From Streptomyces luomodiensis (GTDB taxonomy: Bacteria > Actinomycetota > Actinomycetes > Streptomycetales > Streptomycetaceae), in the NCBI RefSeq assembly GCF_031679605.1, contig NZ_CP117522.1:9486001-9550000 (forward strand): a stretch of DNA of 64,000 bases. The letters are read 5' to 3'. Under the pieces are notes generated by a model. The model had not been told where the DNA came from. It saw only the letters and a program-made list of their open reading frames with translations, and did not search any database. This document shows, piece after piece, positions 9,158 through 17,354 of the stretch; position 1 is the first letter of the stretch; each line of letters starts with the position of its first letter. The translations under genes and the position numbers were made by a program.

Positions 9158-10947
9158 CGTGCCGCGCCTTCGGTCGCGGTCGCGTCCACCAGCGCGGCCA
9201 GGTCGGCGAGGACGGACGTGCGGACCAGCGAACGGTATTCCAGGGTGACTCCCCGCTCCCGCTCGATGCGGCGCTGCATGCGGAAGGCGAGCAGCGAGTG
9301 GCCGCCGAGGGCGAAGAAGTCGTCCCGGACACCGACCTCCTCCACGCCGAGCAGGGACCGCCACAGCCCGACCAGATAGCGCTCGGTGTCTGTCGCCGGG
9401 GCGGCGTCCTGCTGGCCCGCTTCCCGGGTCAGCAGGGCGCGCAGGGCAGCCGTGTCGCGCTTGCCGTGGTGGGTGGCCGGGATCTCCGGCAGCACCACGA
9501 TACGGCTGGGGACCAGGTAGTGCGGCAGCCGCTCCCGGGCGAAGCCGAGGAGAGCGCTCACCGGAACGGGTTCGTCGAGCACGGCGAAGGCCACCAGATG
9601 GCGGTCCTCGCCCTCACCGGAGGCGAGGACGACCGCGTCGTGCACGAGCGGGTGGTGCCGCAGCGAGCGGGCCACCTCGGCGGGCTCCACGCGGTAGCCG
9701 CGGATCTTGACCTGATCGTCGGCCCGGCCCAGGAACTCCAGTACCCCGTCCGCTCGGCGGCGGGCCAGATCGCCGGTCCGGTAGAGGCGTCGGGGGCCGT
9801 CCGGGAGCGGGCTCGGCACGAACGCGCGGTCGGTGCGGTCCGGACGGCCGGGGACGGACAGATAGCCGCGGCCCACACCGGGCCCGCCGATGTGGATCTC
9901 GCCCGCCGCACCCGGCGGGACCGGCCGCCGGTCCGGGCCGAGCAGATGCACCGTCACCCCGTCCAGGGGACGCCCGATGGGAATGCTGTCCGCGCGGGTG
10001 TCGTCGAGGGTGACGCGGTGCGCGGTGCAGGCGGTGGTGGTCTCGGCCGGCCCGTACAGGTTGAACAGCTCCCCGCGGAACGCGCCCGACAGCAACCGCG
10101 CACAGGCGGCGGGCCGTAGGACATCCCCCCCGACGTGGAGGAGGCGCAGCGGCGCGAAGGCGTCCCGGTCCTCCCGCACCACCTGGTTGACGACCATGGT
10201 GGGCACCAGCATGGCGGTGATGCCGCGCCGCTCCAGCGCGGCCCGGAAGCCCGCCGCCAGCAGATCGGGCACCGGCGGCAGGACGACGACCTGCCCGCCG
10301 CGCGCCAGCGTCGCCCACGTCTCGAAGTGGAAGGCGTCGAACGACAGGCTGGAGATCTGCCCGGTGCGGTCCTCGGGCCGCAGCGGCGGAAGGGCCGGAT
10401 TCACGGCGAAGGAGACGATGTTGCGGTGTTCCAGGACGACCGCCTTGGGCGTGCCGGAGGATCCCGAGGTGAACAGCACACTGGCCGCGCCGTCCGGACG
10501 GGCCAGGTCGCCGGGGCCGGGTCCGGAGCCGTCCGCCGGTGGCACCGGCAGCTCCAGGGTGTCCAGGGGGAGGCCACCGAGTGCCGCGCCCGGACCCGGC
10601 CGGGTGAGGACGATCCGCACGCCGCTGTGCGTCAGCATCAGATCGCGGCGGGCGTCCGGGTAGCGGGTGTCGACGGCCACATAGGCGGCGCCCGCTTTGA
10701 GGATCCCGAGGATCGCGGCGAAAACCTCGACACCGCGGTCGAGATGGAGCCCGACCCGGTCCTCGGGCCGCACCCCGCGGGCCCGCAGCGCGGAGGCGAT
10801 GTCATCGGAGCGGGCGTCCAACTCGGCGTAGGTGAACGAGGCGTGGTCGTCGGTCACGGCGGTCAGGTGCGGGAAGCGGCTGACGCTGCGGGCGAAGAGC
10901 CCGGTCAGGGTGGTCGGGTCCAGGGCGGGGCGGGGCGTGCTCGGCAT
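9154..10947 (-). CDS. NRPS: adenylation - PCP (597 aa)
   Basis: A two-domain loading-type or stand-alone module. The adenylation domain (about 10-500) shows LFTSGSSGTPKAV, SFDAFHFE, NLYGPAE, YRTGDLARR and the final Lys in HHGKRD, which departs from the usual TGK. The PCP (about 520-590) has LGGHSLL. My specificity read is D-A-F-M-H-G-L-T-A, which I cannot match to a known substrate; Asp235 indicates an amino acid. No condensation domain is attached, so it must start a chain or load a carrier in trans, for example the N-terminal PCP of the 1404-aa protein. It overlaps the downstream gene by 4 bp and lies 27 bp from the thioesterase-like gene. Confidence 0.92.
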   Translation of the reverse strand: MPSTPRPALDPTTLTGLFARSVSRFPHLTAVTDDHASFTYAELDARSDDIASALRARGVRPEDRVGLHLDRGVEVFAAILGILKAGAAYVAVDTRYPDARRDLMLTHSGVRIVLTRPGPGAALGGLPLDTLELPVPPADGSGPGPGDLARPDGAASVLFTSGSSGTPKAVVLEHRNIVSFAVNPALPPLRPEDRTGQISSLSFDAFHFETWATLARGGQVVVLPPVPDLLAAGFRAALERRGITAMLVPTMVVNQVVREDRDAFAPLRLLHVGGDVLRPAACARLLSGAFRGELFNLYGPAETTTACTAHRVTLDDTRADSIPIGRPLDGVTVHLLGPDRRPVPPGAAGEIHIGGPGVGRGYLSVPGRPDRTDRAFVPSPLPDGPRRLYRTGDLARRRADGVLEFLGRADDQVKIRGYRVEPAEVARSLRHHPLVHDAVVLASGEGEDRHLVAFAVLDEPVPVSALLGFARERLPHYLVPSRIVVLPEIPATHHGKRDTAALRALLTREAGQQDAAPATDTERYLVGLWRSLLGVEEVGVRDDFFALGGHSLLAFRMQRRIERERGVTLEYRSLVRTSVLADLAALVDATATEGAAR

Positions 10948-10974
10948 CGTGGTCTCCCGGTGGGGGCGGGTGTG

Positions 10975-11754
10975 TCAGCGTCCGGTGGTGTCGCGCAGGA
11001 AGGCGAGAACGGTCTCCCGGGCCCGCGCGGTGCCCGGCAGTCCGGCGCGGTCGGCGTCGACGGCCTCCGTGCGGGTGGCCGCACTGCCCGGCCAGTCCGC
11101 GCGGAACGGGTGGTCGCGGGAGACCAGGTGCAGCACCTCGCCGCCCCACGCGGGGGCGGTGCAGTTGTGCGCGGCGACGAGATGGGTGAGCCAGGCGACG
11201 TAGTGGTCCACCACGGGTGCGGCGGCCTCTTTAAGTTCCCGCTCCTCCGCTCCGTCCTCGGCGAGGGTCTCCATGACCCGGCGCAGCATCGCGTCGCGGA
11301 GCGTGGCGATGACGTACGACGGCCGGTCGCGCAGGGTGCCGGGGTCGAGAAGCGCCTCCAGTGTGCCAGGCCCCGGCAGGGGCCCGCCCGCGCCGGCGCC
11401 GAAGACCTCGAACACCGCCCGGCACTCCTCCGCCACGGACGCGGCGGTGCAGGGCGTGCTGTCGACGAGGACCACCGGGAGGACCACCCCGTGGTCCGCG
11501 GCGAGCCGTCCCGCCACCTCCTGCGCGAGGTGCCCCGCCATGCAGTAGCCGAGGATCCCGGCCAGCCGGTCCGGTTCGGCGCCGGACGCCTTGATGAGCG
11601 CCGCGGTGTGGGGACCGGCGTCCGGCTCGTCCGGGCTGCGGAGCTGGATCGGGTACCGCACATCGAAGCCGTGCTCCTCGAGGCGCAGGTCGAGAAGGCG
11701 TCCGGAGTCGCGCCTGCCGGGATAGTCGATCGCGATGAGCTGGCGGTCTGCCAT
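10975..11754 (-). CDS. Thioesterase-like alpha/beta hydrolase with Cys nucleophile (259 aa)
   Basis: The fold pattern and position are those of a type II or stand-alone NRPS thioesterase, but the nucleophile elbow is GYCMAG (Cys71) rather than GxSxG. The C-terminal segment where a GGH motif is expected reads DADRAGLPG, so I see no catalytic His at that place. In known NRPS thioesterase domains, Cys in place of Ser accompanies beta-lactone or beta-lactam forming release (obafluorin and sulfazecin systems), and loss of His would argue for an altered or non-hydrolytic role. It sits between the T-C-A-T-TE and A-PCP genes (57 and 27 bp gaps). Function is inferred; an editing role is the conservative alternative. 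Confidence 0.8.
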   Translation of the reverse strand: MADRQLIAIDYPGRRDSGRLLDLRLEEHGFDVRYPIQLRSPDEPDAGPHTAALIKASGAEPDRLAGILGYCMAGHLAQEVAGRLAADHGVVLPVVLVDSTPCTAASVAEECRAVFEVFGAGAGGPLPGPGTLEALLDPGTLRDRPSYVIATLRDAMLRRVMETLAEDGAEERELKEAAAPVVDHYVAWLTHLVAAHNCTAPAWGGEVLHLVSRDHPFRADWPGSAATRTEAVDADRAGLPGTARARETVLAFLRDTTGR

Positions 11755-11811
11755 CGGAGGGGAACCTTCCGTCGGCGCGGCGGCCGGGCGCGCCGCGCGG
11801 GGGCACGGGGG

Positions 11812-14800
11812 TCAGCCGGTCGCCCGCAGCCGGGCGGACAACAGGCGCAGGAGCGCGCCGGCCTGGGCGCGCAGGTAGAAGTGGCCGCCGGGGAACGTCT
11901 CGAAGGTCACGGGCGCGGAGCTGAGTTCGGCCCAGGCGGCCGTCCGCTCCGGGTCGAGGGTCGGGTCGTCGCGACCGGTGCACACCGTGACCGGCACGGT
12001 GAGCGGGGGCCGCGGCGGACAGGTGTAGGTCTCGGTCACCGCCGCGTCCGCCCGCAGCACCGGCAGCAGTGTCTGGAGCAGCTCGGGGGAGTCGAGCACG
12101 TCCGGCGGTGTGCCGTCGAGGCCGCGCAGGGCGCTGCGCAGGGCCTCGTCATCCAGGGTGTGGGCGGGCCGTGCGGGCAGGGCGCGACGGTGCGGGGCGT
12201 CGAGGCCGGAGACGAACAGGGCCTGCGGCCGGTGTCCGCGAGCGGTGAGCGCGTGGCTCAGCTCGAACGCGAGCAGGGCTCCCATGCTGTGCCCGAAGAG
12301 CCCGAAGGGCCGGTCGGCGAACGCGGGCAGGACGTCGGCCAGTTCCTCCGCGAGTTCCCGCGCGTCGTGGCGGGCCGGTTCCCTGAGACGGGCCTCCCGG
12401 CCCGGAAGGTGGACCGGGACCACCTCGACGTCCGCCGGGGCGAGCGCCCGCCAGTCACGGTAGGCGGAGGCGCCCCCGCCGGCGTGCGGCAGGCAGAACA
12501 GCAGCGGCCCCCGCCCGCCCGACGGTTCCGCCGTACCGAACCACCGCTGGACCGGGGTCCGCACCGGCGCGTGCGCGGGTGCGGACCCCGTGCCGGTGAG
12601 CGCGGCGCGGAGCCCTTCGGGAGTGGGCCGCTCGAACAGGACGCGCAGCGGCAGCGCGACGCCGAACGCGGCGCGCACCCGGGCGACCAGCCGGGTGGCG
12701 AGCAGCGAATGGCCGCCCAGGGCGAAGAAGTCGTCGTACCGGCCCACCCGAGGAAGGTCCAGCAGCTCCGCGAACAAGGCGCACAGCCGCGTCTCCTCGG
12801 CATCCCGCGGCGGGACGTAACTGTCACCCTCCGGCACCGGCGCGGGCGGCAGCGCGGCGCGGTCCACCTTGCCGTTGGCCGACAGCGGCAAGGCGTCGAG
12901 CGGGACGACGGCGGCGGGCACCATGGCGGACGGCAGCCGCCCGGCCAGCGCCGACCGCACGGCGTGCGGGTCGACCTCACCCGCCACGTACGCCACCAGC
13001 CGGGCCCCGCCCGGCCCGGAGCGGTCCGCGACCACCACCGCGTCCCGCACCCCGCTCAGGGTGCGTACGGCCGCCTCGACCTCGCCCGGCTCGATCCGCT
13101 GCCCACGGATCTTGACCTGGTGGTCACGGCGGCCGAGGAACTCCAACTGCCCGTCCCGCAGATACCGCACGACATCGCCGGTGCGGTACATCCGGGCACC
13201 CGGCACGTCATGGAACGGGTCGGGCGGGAACGCGGCGGCGGTACGCCGGGGATCGCCGAGGTAGCCCAGTCCCACCCCCATCCCCCCGACGTACAGCTCG
13301 CCCGGCACACCCACCGGGACCGGTTCGCACTCCTCGTCGAGGACGTAGAGCCGGGTGTTGCGCAGCGGCCGTCCGATCGGCACCCGGGCCCCGGCGAGCG
13401 GGGTGTCCTGGGCCAGGACGGCCTGAGCGACGTCGTCGGAACATTCGGCCGGACCGTAGGCGTTGACCAGCGGCACCCCGGGGAAGCGGGCGAACCAGCG
13501 CCTGCACAGATCCGGTGGCAGCGCCTCCCCGGTCACCATGAGCCGGCGCAGCCGGTTCGGATCCGGCGCGGAACCGAGGACGTCCCAGGCGTCGAGCGCG
13601 GCCCGCAGCAGCGACGGCACGACCTCCAGGAAGGTCGCCCCCTCCCGGGCGGCGGTCTCGAACAACTCCACCGGATCGGAGGCGATCGCGTCCGCCACCA
13701 CCAGGCTGCGGCCACCCACCACGAAGGCCACGAGGGTCTGCCAGACGGACACGTCGAAGGCCAGCCCCGCGTTCTGGACGACGGTGTCGGCCGCCGTCAG
13801 GTCCAACTCCTCGATCTCGGCGAGGAGATGGTTGTGCATCCCGAGCCGGTGGACGACGGCGCCCTTGGGCACCCCGGTGGAGCCGGAGGTGTGGATGACG
13901 TAGGCGGGGCTGTCGCCGTCGAACGCCGTCGGAGGCGGGTCCCCGGCCGGTGCGTGGGCCGGGTAGGGGCTGACGACGGTCAGTGGCCGTTCCGCCGCCT
14001 CGACGAGCCGGTGCGCCCGTGCGGTCGCGGCGGGTTCGGCCACGAGGAAGCGGGCGCCGCTGCGGGAGGCGATCCCGGCGGCCCGCGGCAACGGCATCGC
14101 CACATCCACCGGAACGAACGCCGCGCCCGTCGCGAGGATGCCGAGCACGGCCGTCGTCACGGCCGCACCGCGATCGCCGAGGACGAGCACCAGGTCGCCG
14201 GGCCCCACCCCGCGTCCCACGAGATCCCGGCGCAGTGCGTCGGCGCGCTGCCACAACCGGCGGTAGGTCAGGGACGTCGTCCGGTCCGTCAGGGCGACGG
14301 CGTCCGGAGTGACCTCGGCGAAGTGGCGCAGCCGCGTCACGACATCGGCGGTGGTGTTCTCGCGGTCGGTGGCGTTCCAGGTGACGAGCAGCTTCTCGCG
14401 ATCCGCTGCCGGGACGCGCAGCAGGGTGGACAGCCGGGCCCCGGGCCGGTGTGCGGCGCCCTCGCACAGGTGGAGGTACTCGTCGAGGACGGCCCGCGCG
14501 GTCTCCGGGTCGAAGAGATCGGTGGCGTACTCCAGGACCACCTCCAGGCCGTCACCCTCCGCCACGGTCAGCGTGAGATCGAATTTGGCGCTGCCGGACT
14601 CCAGCGTGAGGAGTTCCACGGTGAGGTCCCCCAGCCGGGTGGGGGGCGGAGGGGTGTTCTGGAGGGTGAACATGGCCTGGAAGAGCGGGTTCCGGGACAG
14701 GTCGCGTTCCGGTGCGAGCACCTCCACCAGCCGCTCGAAGGGCACATCTTGATGGTCGAAGGCGGCGAGGGCGGTGCGCGACACCTGGGTGAGCAGCCCG

Positions 14801-16026
14801 CGGTAGGTGCCGTCGTCCGGCAGCCGCACCGGTAACGGCAGCGTGTTGACGAAGAACCCGATCAGGTCCTCGGCCTCCGCGCGGCCGCGGTTGGCCACGG
14901 GCACCCCGATCACGGCGGAATCCTGACCGGAGCGGCGCATCAGAACCGCTCCGAAGGCGGCGTACAGGGCACTGAAGAGCGTGGTCCCCTCGGCGCGGGC
15001 GAGGGTGCGCAGCCGCTGTGCGGTCTCCGGGTCGATCCGCCCGTGCAACTGGGCGCCGCTGCCGCTCGCGGTGGCCGGGCGCGGCCGGTCGGTGGGCAGG
15101 TCGAGCGCCGAGGGCAGGTCGGCCAGGGCCGAGGTCCAGTGGGCGAGCTGGTCGTCCAGCGCGCCGTCCTTCAGCCAGGCCGTCTGCCAGGCGGCGTAGT
15201 CCGCGTACTGGATGGGCAGTGGCTTCTGGGGCTCGCCGGTGTAGGCGGCGTGGAGGTCGCGGATCAGCACGCTGACGGACCAGCCGTCGAAGACGATGTG
15301 GTGCGTGCAGATCGCCAGCAGGTGCTCGTCCTCGGACAGCCGGGTGAGGGTCGCCCGGACGAGCGGGCCGTCCCGCAGATCGAAGGGTTCCCTGGCGTCG
15401 GCCGCGGCCCGTTCCAGGGCCGCCCGCTCCGGGGCCTCCCCGGGGCCGGGCCGCACCTGGTCGAACCGGATGCGGGGCTTCTCGGCGGCCCGCGCCACCG
15501 GCTGCCCGTCCCGTTCCTCGAACCGGGTGCGCAGCACTTCATGCCGTTCCCCCACCGCGGTCAGCGCGGAGCGGAGCCGGCCCGGGTCCAGCGGCCCGCG
15601 CAGCCGCAGGGCGATCGGCACGTTGTACGACGGGTTGTCCGACTCCAGCTGGTCGAGGAGCCACATGCGTTCCTGGGCGTGGGAGAGCGGGAGCTCACCG
15701 GTGCGCTCGACCGGGACGATCGGGGGCACCGCGGGCCGCTGTTCGGGAAGGAGAGCACTGAGCGTGCGTGCAGTGGGGCGCTCGAAGACCGCGCGCATCG
15801 GGAGTTCGGTGCCCAGGCGGGCCCTGATCCTGGTGACCAGCCGGGTGGCGAGCAGGGAATGGCCACCGAGGGCGAAGAAGTCGTCGTCCGGCCCGACCGA
15901 CGGGACGCCCAGCAGCTCCGCCATGAGCGCCGCCACCTGCTGCTCCCCAGGGAGGCGGGACCCGGGCGGGGCGGGTAACCCCGCCCCGTTGCGCGGCCCG
16001 GTGGCGGAGGGCGTGGTGGAACTCAT
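11812..16026 (-). CDS. NRPS termination protein: PCP - condensation - adenylation - PCP - thioesterase (1404 aa)
   Basis: The ATG at 16026 has GGAG 7 nt upstream; the frame is open to 16116 but that extension is low-complexity and non-conserved. Order: PCP (LGGHSLL, Ser near 53), full condensation domain with HHIVFDG near 242, adenylation domain about 545-1040 (HTSGSTGVPKGA, FDVSVWQ, AYGPAE, YRTGDVVR, SANGKVDR), second PCP near 1105, and thioesterase with GHSMG near 1243 and GGHFYL near 1379. The thioesterase starts FCLPHAGGGAS and looks like a type II enzyme fused in cis. Specificity residues read D-V-W-E-M-T-A-D-D; the Glu and paired Asp suggest a cationic residue, resembling published diaminobutyrate-type codes. 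First gene of the - strand operon; it likely takes the chain from another protein on its first PCP and releases the product. Confidence 0.94.
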   Translation of the reverse strand: MSSTTPSATGPRNGAGLPAPPGSRLPGEQQVAALMAELLGVPSVGPDDDFFALGGHSLLATRLVTRIRARLGTELPMRAVFERPTARTLSALLPEQRPAVPPIVPVERTGELPLSHAQERMWLLDQLESDNPSYNVPIALRLRGPLDPGRLRSALTAVGERHEVLRTRFEERDGQPVARAAEKPRIRFDQVRPGPGEAPERAALERAAADAREPFDLRDGPLVRATLTRLSEDEHLLAICTHHIVFDGWSVSVLIRDLHAAYTGEPQKPLPIQYADYAAWQTAWLKDGALDDQLAHWTSALADLPSALDLPTDRPRPATASGSGAQLHGRIDPETAQRLRTLARAEGTTLFSALYAAFGAVLMRRSGQDSAVIGVPVANRGRAEAEDLIGFFVNTLPLPVRLPDDGTYRGLLTQVSRTALAAFDHQDVPFERLVEVLAPERDLSRNPLFQAMFTLQNTPPPPTRLGDLTVELLTLESGSAKFDLTLTVAEGDGLEVVLEYATDLFDPETARAVLDEYLHLCEGAAHRPGARLSTLLRVPAADREKLLVTWNATDRENTTADVVTRLRHFAEVTPDAVALTDRTTSLTYRRLWQRADALRRDLVGRGVGPGDLVLVLGDRGAAVTTAVLGILATGAAFVPVDVAMPLPRAAGIASRSGARFLVAEPAATARAHRLVEAAERPLTVVSPYPAHAPAGDPPPTAFDGDSPAYVIHTSGSTGVPKGAVVHRLGMHNHLLAEIEELDLTAADTVVQNAGLAFDVSVWQTLVAFVVGGRSLVVADAIASDPVELFETAAREGATFLEVVPSLLRAALDAWDVLGSAPDPNRLRRLMVTGEALPPDLCRRWFARFPGVPLVNAYGPAECSDDVAQAVLAQDTPLAGARVPIGRPLRNTRLYVLDEECEPVPVGVPGELYVGGMGVGLGYLGDPRRTAAAFPPDPFHDVPGARMYRTGDVVRYLRDGQLEFLGRRDHQVKIRGQRIEPGEVEAAVRTLSGVRDAVVVADRSGPGGARLVAYVAGEVDPHAVRSALAGRLPSAMVPAAVVPLDALPLSANGKVDRAALPPAPVPEGDSYVPPRDAEETRLCALFAELLDLPRVGRYDDFFALGGHSLLATRLVARVRAAFGVALPLRVLFERPTPEGLRAALTGTGSAPAHAPVRTPVQRWFGTAEPSGGRGPLLFCLPHAGGGASAYRDWRALAPADVEVVPVHLPGREARLREPARHDARELAEELADVLPAFADRPFGLFGHSMGALLAFELSHALTARGHRPQALFVSGLDAPHRRALPARPAHTLDDEALRSALRGLDGTPPDVLDSPELLQTLLPVLRADAAVTETYTCPPRPPLTVPVTVCTGRDDPTLDPERTAAWAELSSAPVTFETFPGGHFYLRAQAGALLRLLSARLRATG

Positions 16027-16495
16027 GGGGCGGCTCCATGGGAAGGCTGGGCAGGCGGCATGGCGAACCGGCCTGAAGGCGGGCAGGCGAAACACAGGCG
16101 CGCGCGGTGAGAACACGAGTCAGCGGGGGAAGCGTGACCTACACGTCGCCGACGCCTCTAGGAACGCGTGCGGCGGGCGCGCTCACGGAGCGCGATACGA
16201 CCTCGGGGGAGCGGGCGGGCGTCCGGTCCGTCAACAGCTTCCGTGGTCCGGACAGCGGACTGCCTCGGTGGAAAAGCGGTGGACACGGGGGAAAGGCCCG
16301 ACTCGCATGTTCCTCCCGACCTCGCTGATGGAAGACGTACGAACAATCGGCCGATCGCGGTCGACGGCGGTGCTGTGTCGCACACCTCCTTCATATATAC
16401 AACGAACTCCCTTGCCATAAACGGCACTTATGAGATCTCTCATGCCGCCACGGAACTGCTTGATGCGTGGTGTGGCGTGTGTTAGCCGATCACAT
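16027..16495. other. Intergenic region divergent between NRPS and nitrogen operons
   Basis: No convincing gene. It must carry the promoter of the leftward NRPS operon. The stretch 16385-16445 is notably A+T-rich for this genome and contains GAGATCTC (16430s) inside a wider CGGCA...TGCCG pair. An inverted repeat GTGTTA-N12-TAACAC lies at 16479-16502. CACATG occurs at 16491 and again at 16511. Small ORFs here have no family resemblance. Confidence 0.5.
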
Positions 16496-16533
16496 GTAAC
16501 ACCGCGGGAACACATGATAAAAGCCGCAGAAAC
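16496..16533 (+). promoter_or_regulatory. Candidate GlnR box upstream of biuret/allophanate operon
   Basis: Four 5-mers at an exact 11-bp period: GTAAC, GGAAC, TAAAA, GAAAC, each separated by 6 nt. The actinobacterial GlnR consensus is gTnAC-n6-GaAAC repeated; the first and fourth match fully and the second 4 of 5, while the third is poor. The box spans roughly -61 to -24 relative to the predicted leaderless start at 16557, a position suited to activation. Nitrogen control fits the operon's inferred function. GlnR binding is an inference. Confidence 0.5.
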
Positions 16534-16543
16534 GACGGTCCTC

Positions 16544-16549
16544 TAGCGT
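16544..16549 (+). promoter_or_regulatory. -10 element (TAGCGT) of a probable leaderless promoter
   Basis: TAGCGT fits the Streptomyces TAnnnT pattern and lies 7 nt before the ATG at 16557, which would place the transcription start at or next to the start codon. No good -35 is visible; the possible GlnR box covers that position. There is no ribosome binding site before this ATG, consistent with a leaderless message. Confidence 0.4.
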
Positions 16550-16556
16550 TCCCGCC

Positions 16557-17294
16557 ATGGACGCACCCGTGCATACACGTATGTCGACACAGCCGACCGG
16601 GGAACCGGCGCCGAACCGAGCCGTGCGCAATCGGCGCGAGGAAACGTATACCGAGCTGCGCGGCATGCTGCTGCGGGGCGAGTTCGGCATGCGCGGCCGA
16701 CTGGTCGAACTGCACCTGGCGCAGCGTCTCGGTGTGTCCCGGACCCCGGTCCGAGAGGCGCTGGTCCGGCTGGTCGCCGACGGGCTGGTGCAGCGCCTGC
16801 CGGACGGCTTCTACACCGCCCGGCCGAACCTCCCCGAGCTGCGCGACCTGTACGAACTGCGGATCACCGTGGAACTGCGGGGCATCACCCGCGCCCTGGA
16901 GTCCGACGCGGTGGTGCACGACGCCGCACTCCTGGAACCGCTGCGGGACCGCTGGCGTGCGCTGCGCTCCGACATGCCCGCACCCGACCCCGGATTCGTG
17001 CTGGAGGACGAGGATTTCCACCGCACGCTGCTCCGCTCGTCGGGTAACCGGCAGCTGACCGAGACGCTGGAATCCGTCACCACCCGGATCCGCCCCGTGC
17101 GGATGTACGACTACCTCACCGAGGACCGCATCGAGCGGACCGTCACCGAGCACCTCGACATCGTCGAGCACGTCCTCGCCCACCGGCTGCCCGAAGCGCT
17201 CACCGCGCTGCGCCGCCATGTGGGCGAATCCCTCGACGTCGTCGAGAAACGCGCCGCGCACGCGATCGCGCAGATGGCCCTCCACCAGGGCTGA
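16557..17294 (+). CDS. GntR-family (FadR/FCD) transcriptional regulator (245 aa)
   Basis: An N-terminal winged helix (about 28-95) contains the GntR signature LAQRLGVSRTPVREAL. The C-terminal FCD ligand domain has the spaced acidic/His metal-site residues DEDFHRTLL, EHLDIVEHV and LRRHVGESLD. It heads the permease-hydrolase-allophanate hydrolase operon, 60 bp ahead of the permease, and probably controls it in response to a pathway metabolite bound in the FCD pocket. ATG at 16557 is used; a second in-frame ATG about 8 codons later could also serve. Confidence 0.92.
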   Translation: MDAPVHTRMSTQPTGEPAPNRAVRNRREETYTELRGMLLRGEFGMRGRLVELHLAQRLGVSRTPVREALVRLVADGLVQRLPDGFYTARPNLPELRDLYELRITVELRGITRALESDAVVHDAALLEPLRDRWRALRSDMPAPDPGFVLEDEDFHRTLLRSSGNRQLTETLESVTTRIRPVRMYDYLTEDRIERTVTEHLDIVEHVLAHRLPEALTALRRHVGESLDVVEKRAAHAIAQMALHQG

Positions 17295-17354
17295 CCACAG
17301 GGCTGAACACCCCTTTCGCACCCCCGTTCCCGCCCCCGCCGTCAGGAGCTCCCC

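Noticed and set aside
6041..9379. 1112-codon ORF antisense to the A-PCP-C gene
   Set aside because: Shadow of third-position GC bias; repetitive Arg/Gly/Gln composition and no domain.
16158..16427. 89-codon ORF on the - strand in the NRPS/GntR intergenic region, close to an AAGGAGG sequence
   Set aside because: No family resemblance, Arg/Ser-rich shadow-like composition, and the purine tract is not at usable spacing from a start codon.
16385..16445. A+T-rich patch with GAGATCTC and CGGCA/TGCCG arms as a possible operator or attachment site
   Set aside because: The arms and the core are not concentric and no integrase or tRNA is nearby; kept only as a note in the intergenic entry.
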